Assembly (NCBI GenBank): GCA_902609685.1
Contig: CACLSR010000007.1
Location: forward strand, 1-42,479
Direction: 5' to 3'
Length of the DNA: 42,479 nucleotides
From: an uncultured Pelagibacteraceae bacterium
Lineage (GTDB): Bacteria; Pseudomonadota; Alphaproteobacteria; Pelagibacterales; Pelagibacteraceae
How positions within the stretch are numbered: position 1 is the stretch's first letter; the number at the start of each line of letters is the position of its first letter. Positions 42,240 to 42,479 of this stretch are shown one piece after another. The translations under genes and the position numbers were made by a program. The notes under the pieces were generated by a model. That model saw nothing but the letters and a program-made list of their open reading frames with translations. It was not told the DNA's origin and ran no database searches.

Positions 42240-42479
42240 TGAGTGAAGTAAAATATTCAAAAGAACACGAGTGGATTAAATTAGATGGAGATGTTGCAAC
42301 AATTGGTATTACAAAACATGCTACAGAGATGTTAGGTGATATAGTTTTTGCAGAACTTCCAGAAAAAGGTTCTAGCGTAGAGAAAGATGGTACAGCTGGT
42401 GTTGTAGAGTCAACGAAAGCTGCTAGCGATGTATATACCCCTGTGAGCGGTGAAGTAGTTGATACCAATCAAGCTATAG
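42239..42479 (+). CDS. gcvH: Glycine cleavage H protein (partial, cut by window end)
   Basis: First 80 residues of the H protein; the frame is open at the window edge, so about 45 residues are missing. [32 protein letters not shown] at 6-37 and the lipoylation site ESTKAAS with lipoyl-lysine K60 identify it. It shuttles the aminomethyl group between P, T and L proteins. ATG overlaps the gcvT stop (TAATG). gcvP is expected next outside the window. Confidence 0.97.
   Translation, partial: MSEVKYSKEHEWIKLDGDVATIGITKHATEMLGDIVFAELPEKGSSVEKDGTAGVVESTKAASDVYTPVSGEVVDTNQAI

Overview
The window looks like a piece of a streamlined SAR11 (Candidatus Pelagibacter, Alphaproteobacteria) chromosome. It is very AT-rich, genes overlap or lie a few bases apart, lysine/asparagine-rich proteins are common, and it carries a proteorhodopsin, a GAAC-N7-GAAC type SOS operator, a tandem glycine riboswitch ahead of gcvT and a TRAP transporter. 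No phage, transposon, plasmid or CRISPR genes are visible. The taxonomic call is inference from gene content, not from a database search.

Layout. 1-8.3 kb: housekeeping metabolism (fumC, a MazG-like pyrophosphohydrolase, nadA-nadC, tRNA-Leu(GAG), ygfZ, dihydroorotase, an SMR transporter and a propionyl-CoA synthetase). 8.3-11.3 kb: a blue-type proteorhodopsin followed by ferredoxin, a thioredoxin-reductase-like ferredoxin reductase and a YfcG-like glutathione transferase. 11.3-12.1 kb, minus strand: dksA from a strong promoter, followed by two overlapping or abutting small ORFs (41 and 34 codons) that look like small membrane proteins. 12.1-18.8 kb: the most accessory-looking part, with an ArnT-like membrane glycosyltransferase, a GT2 glycosyltransferase, a gluconate module (SMP-30 lactonase, 6-phosphogluconate dehydrogenase, gluconokinase) and umuDC under a LexA-type operator. 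18.8-26.7 kb: GFA-family protein, glycerate kinase, TolC-like protein, recA with a second SOS-like box, alaS and icd. 26.8-33.6 kb: phospholipid synthesis (psd-pssA), a glycosyltransferase, rlmE, and a purine/pantothenate run in which the IMP dehydrogenase lacks its CBS regulatory domain (guaB, TPR protein, guaA, panB). 33.6-40.9 kb: TerC, a TRAP transporter, a TPR protein, and 5-oxoprolinase genes pxpA (minus) and pxpBC (plus) with an EamA transporter. 40.9-42.5 kb: tandem glycine riboswitch, gcvT and the start of gcvH, cut by the window end.

The best candidates for something not well described are the dksA-linked small-ORF pair, the CBS-less IMP dehydrogenase, the DksA whose zinc-finger cysteines are mostly gone, and the perfect 11-bp helix that ties the second glycine aptamer to the gcvT start codon. 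No stretch above 300 bases is without a gene; the longest gap (8302-8511) holds two perfect inverted repeats.
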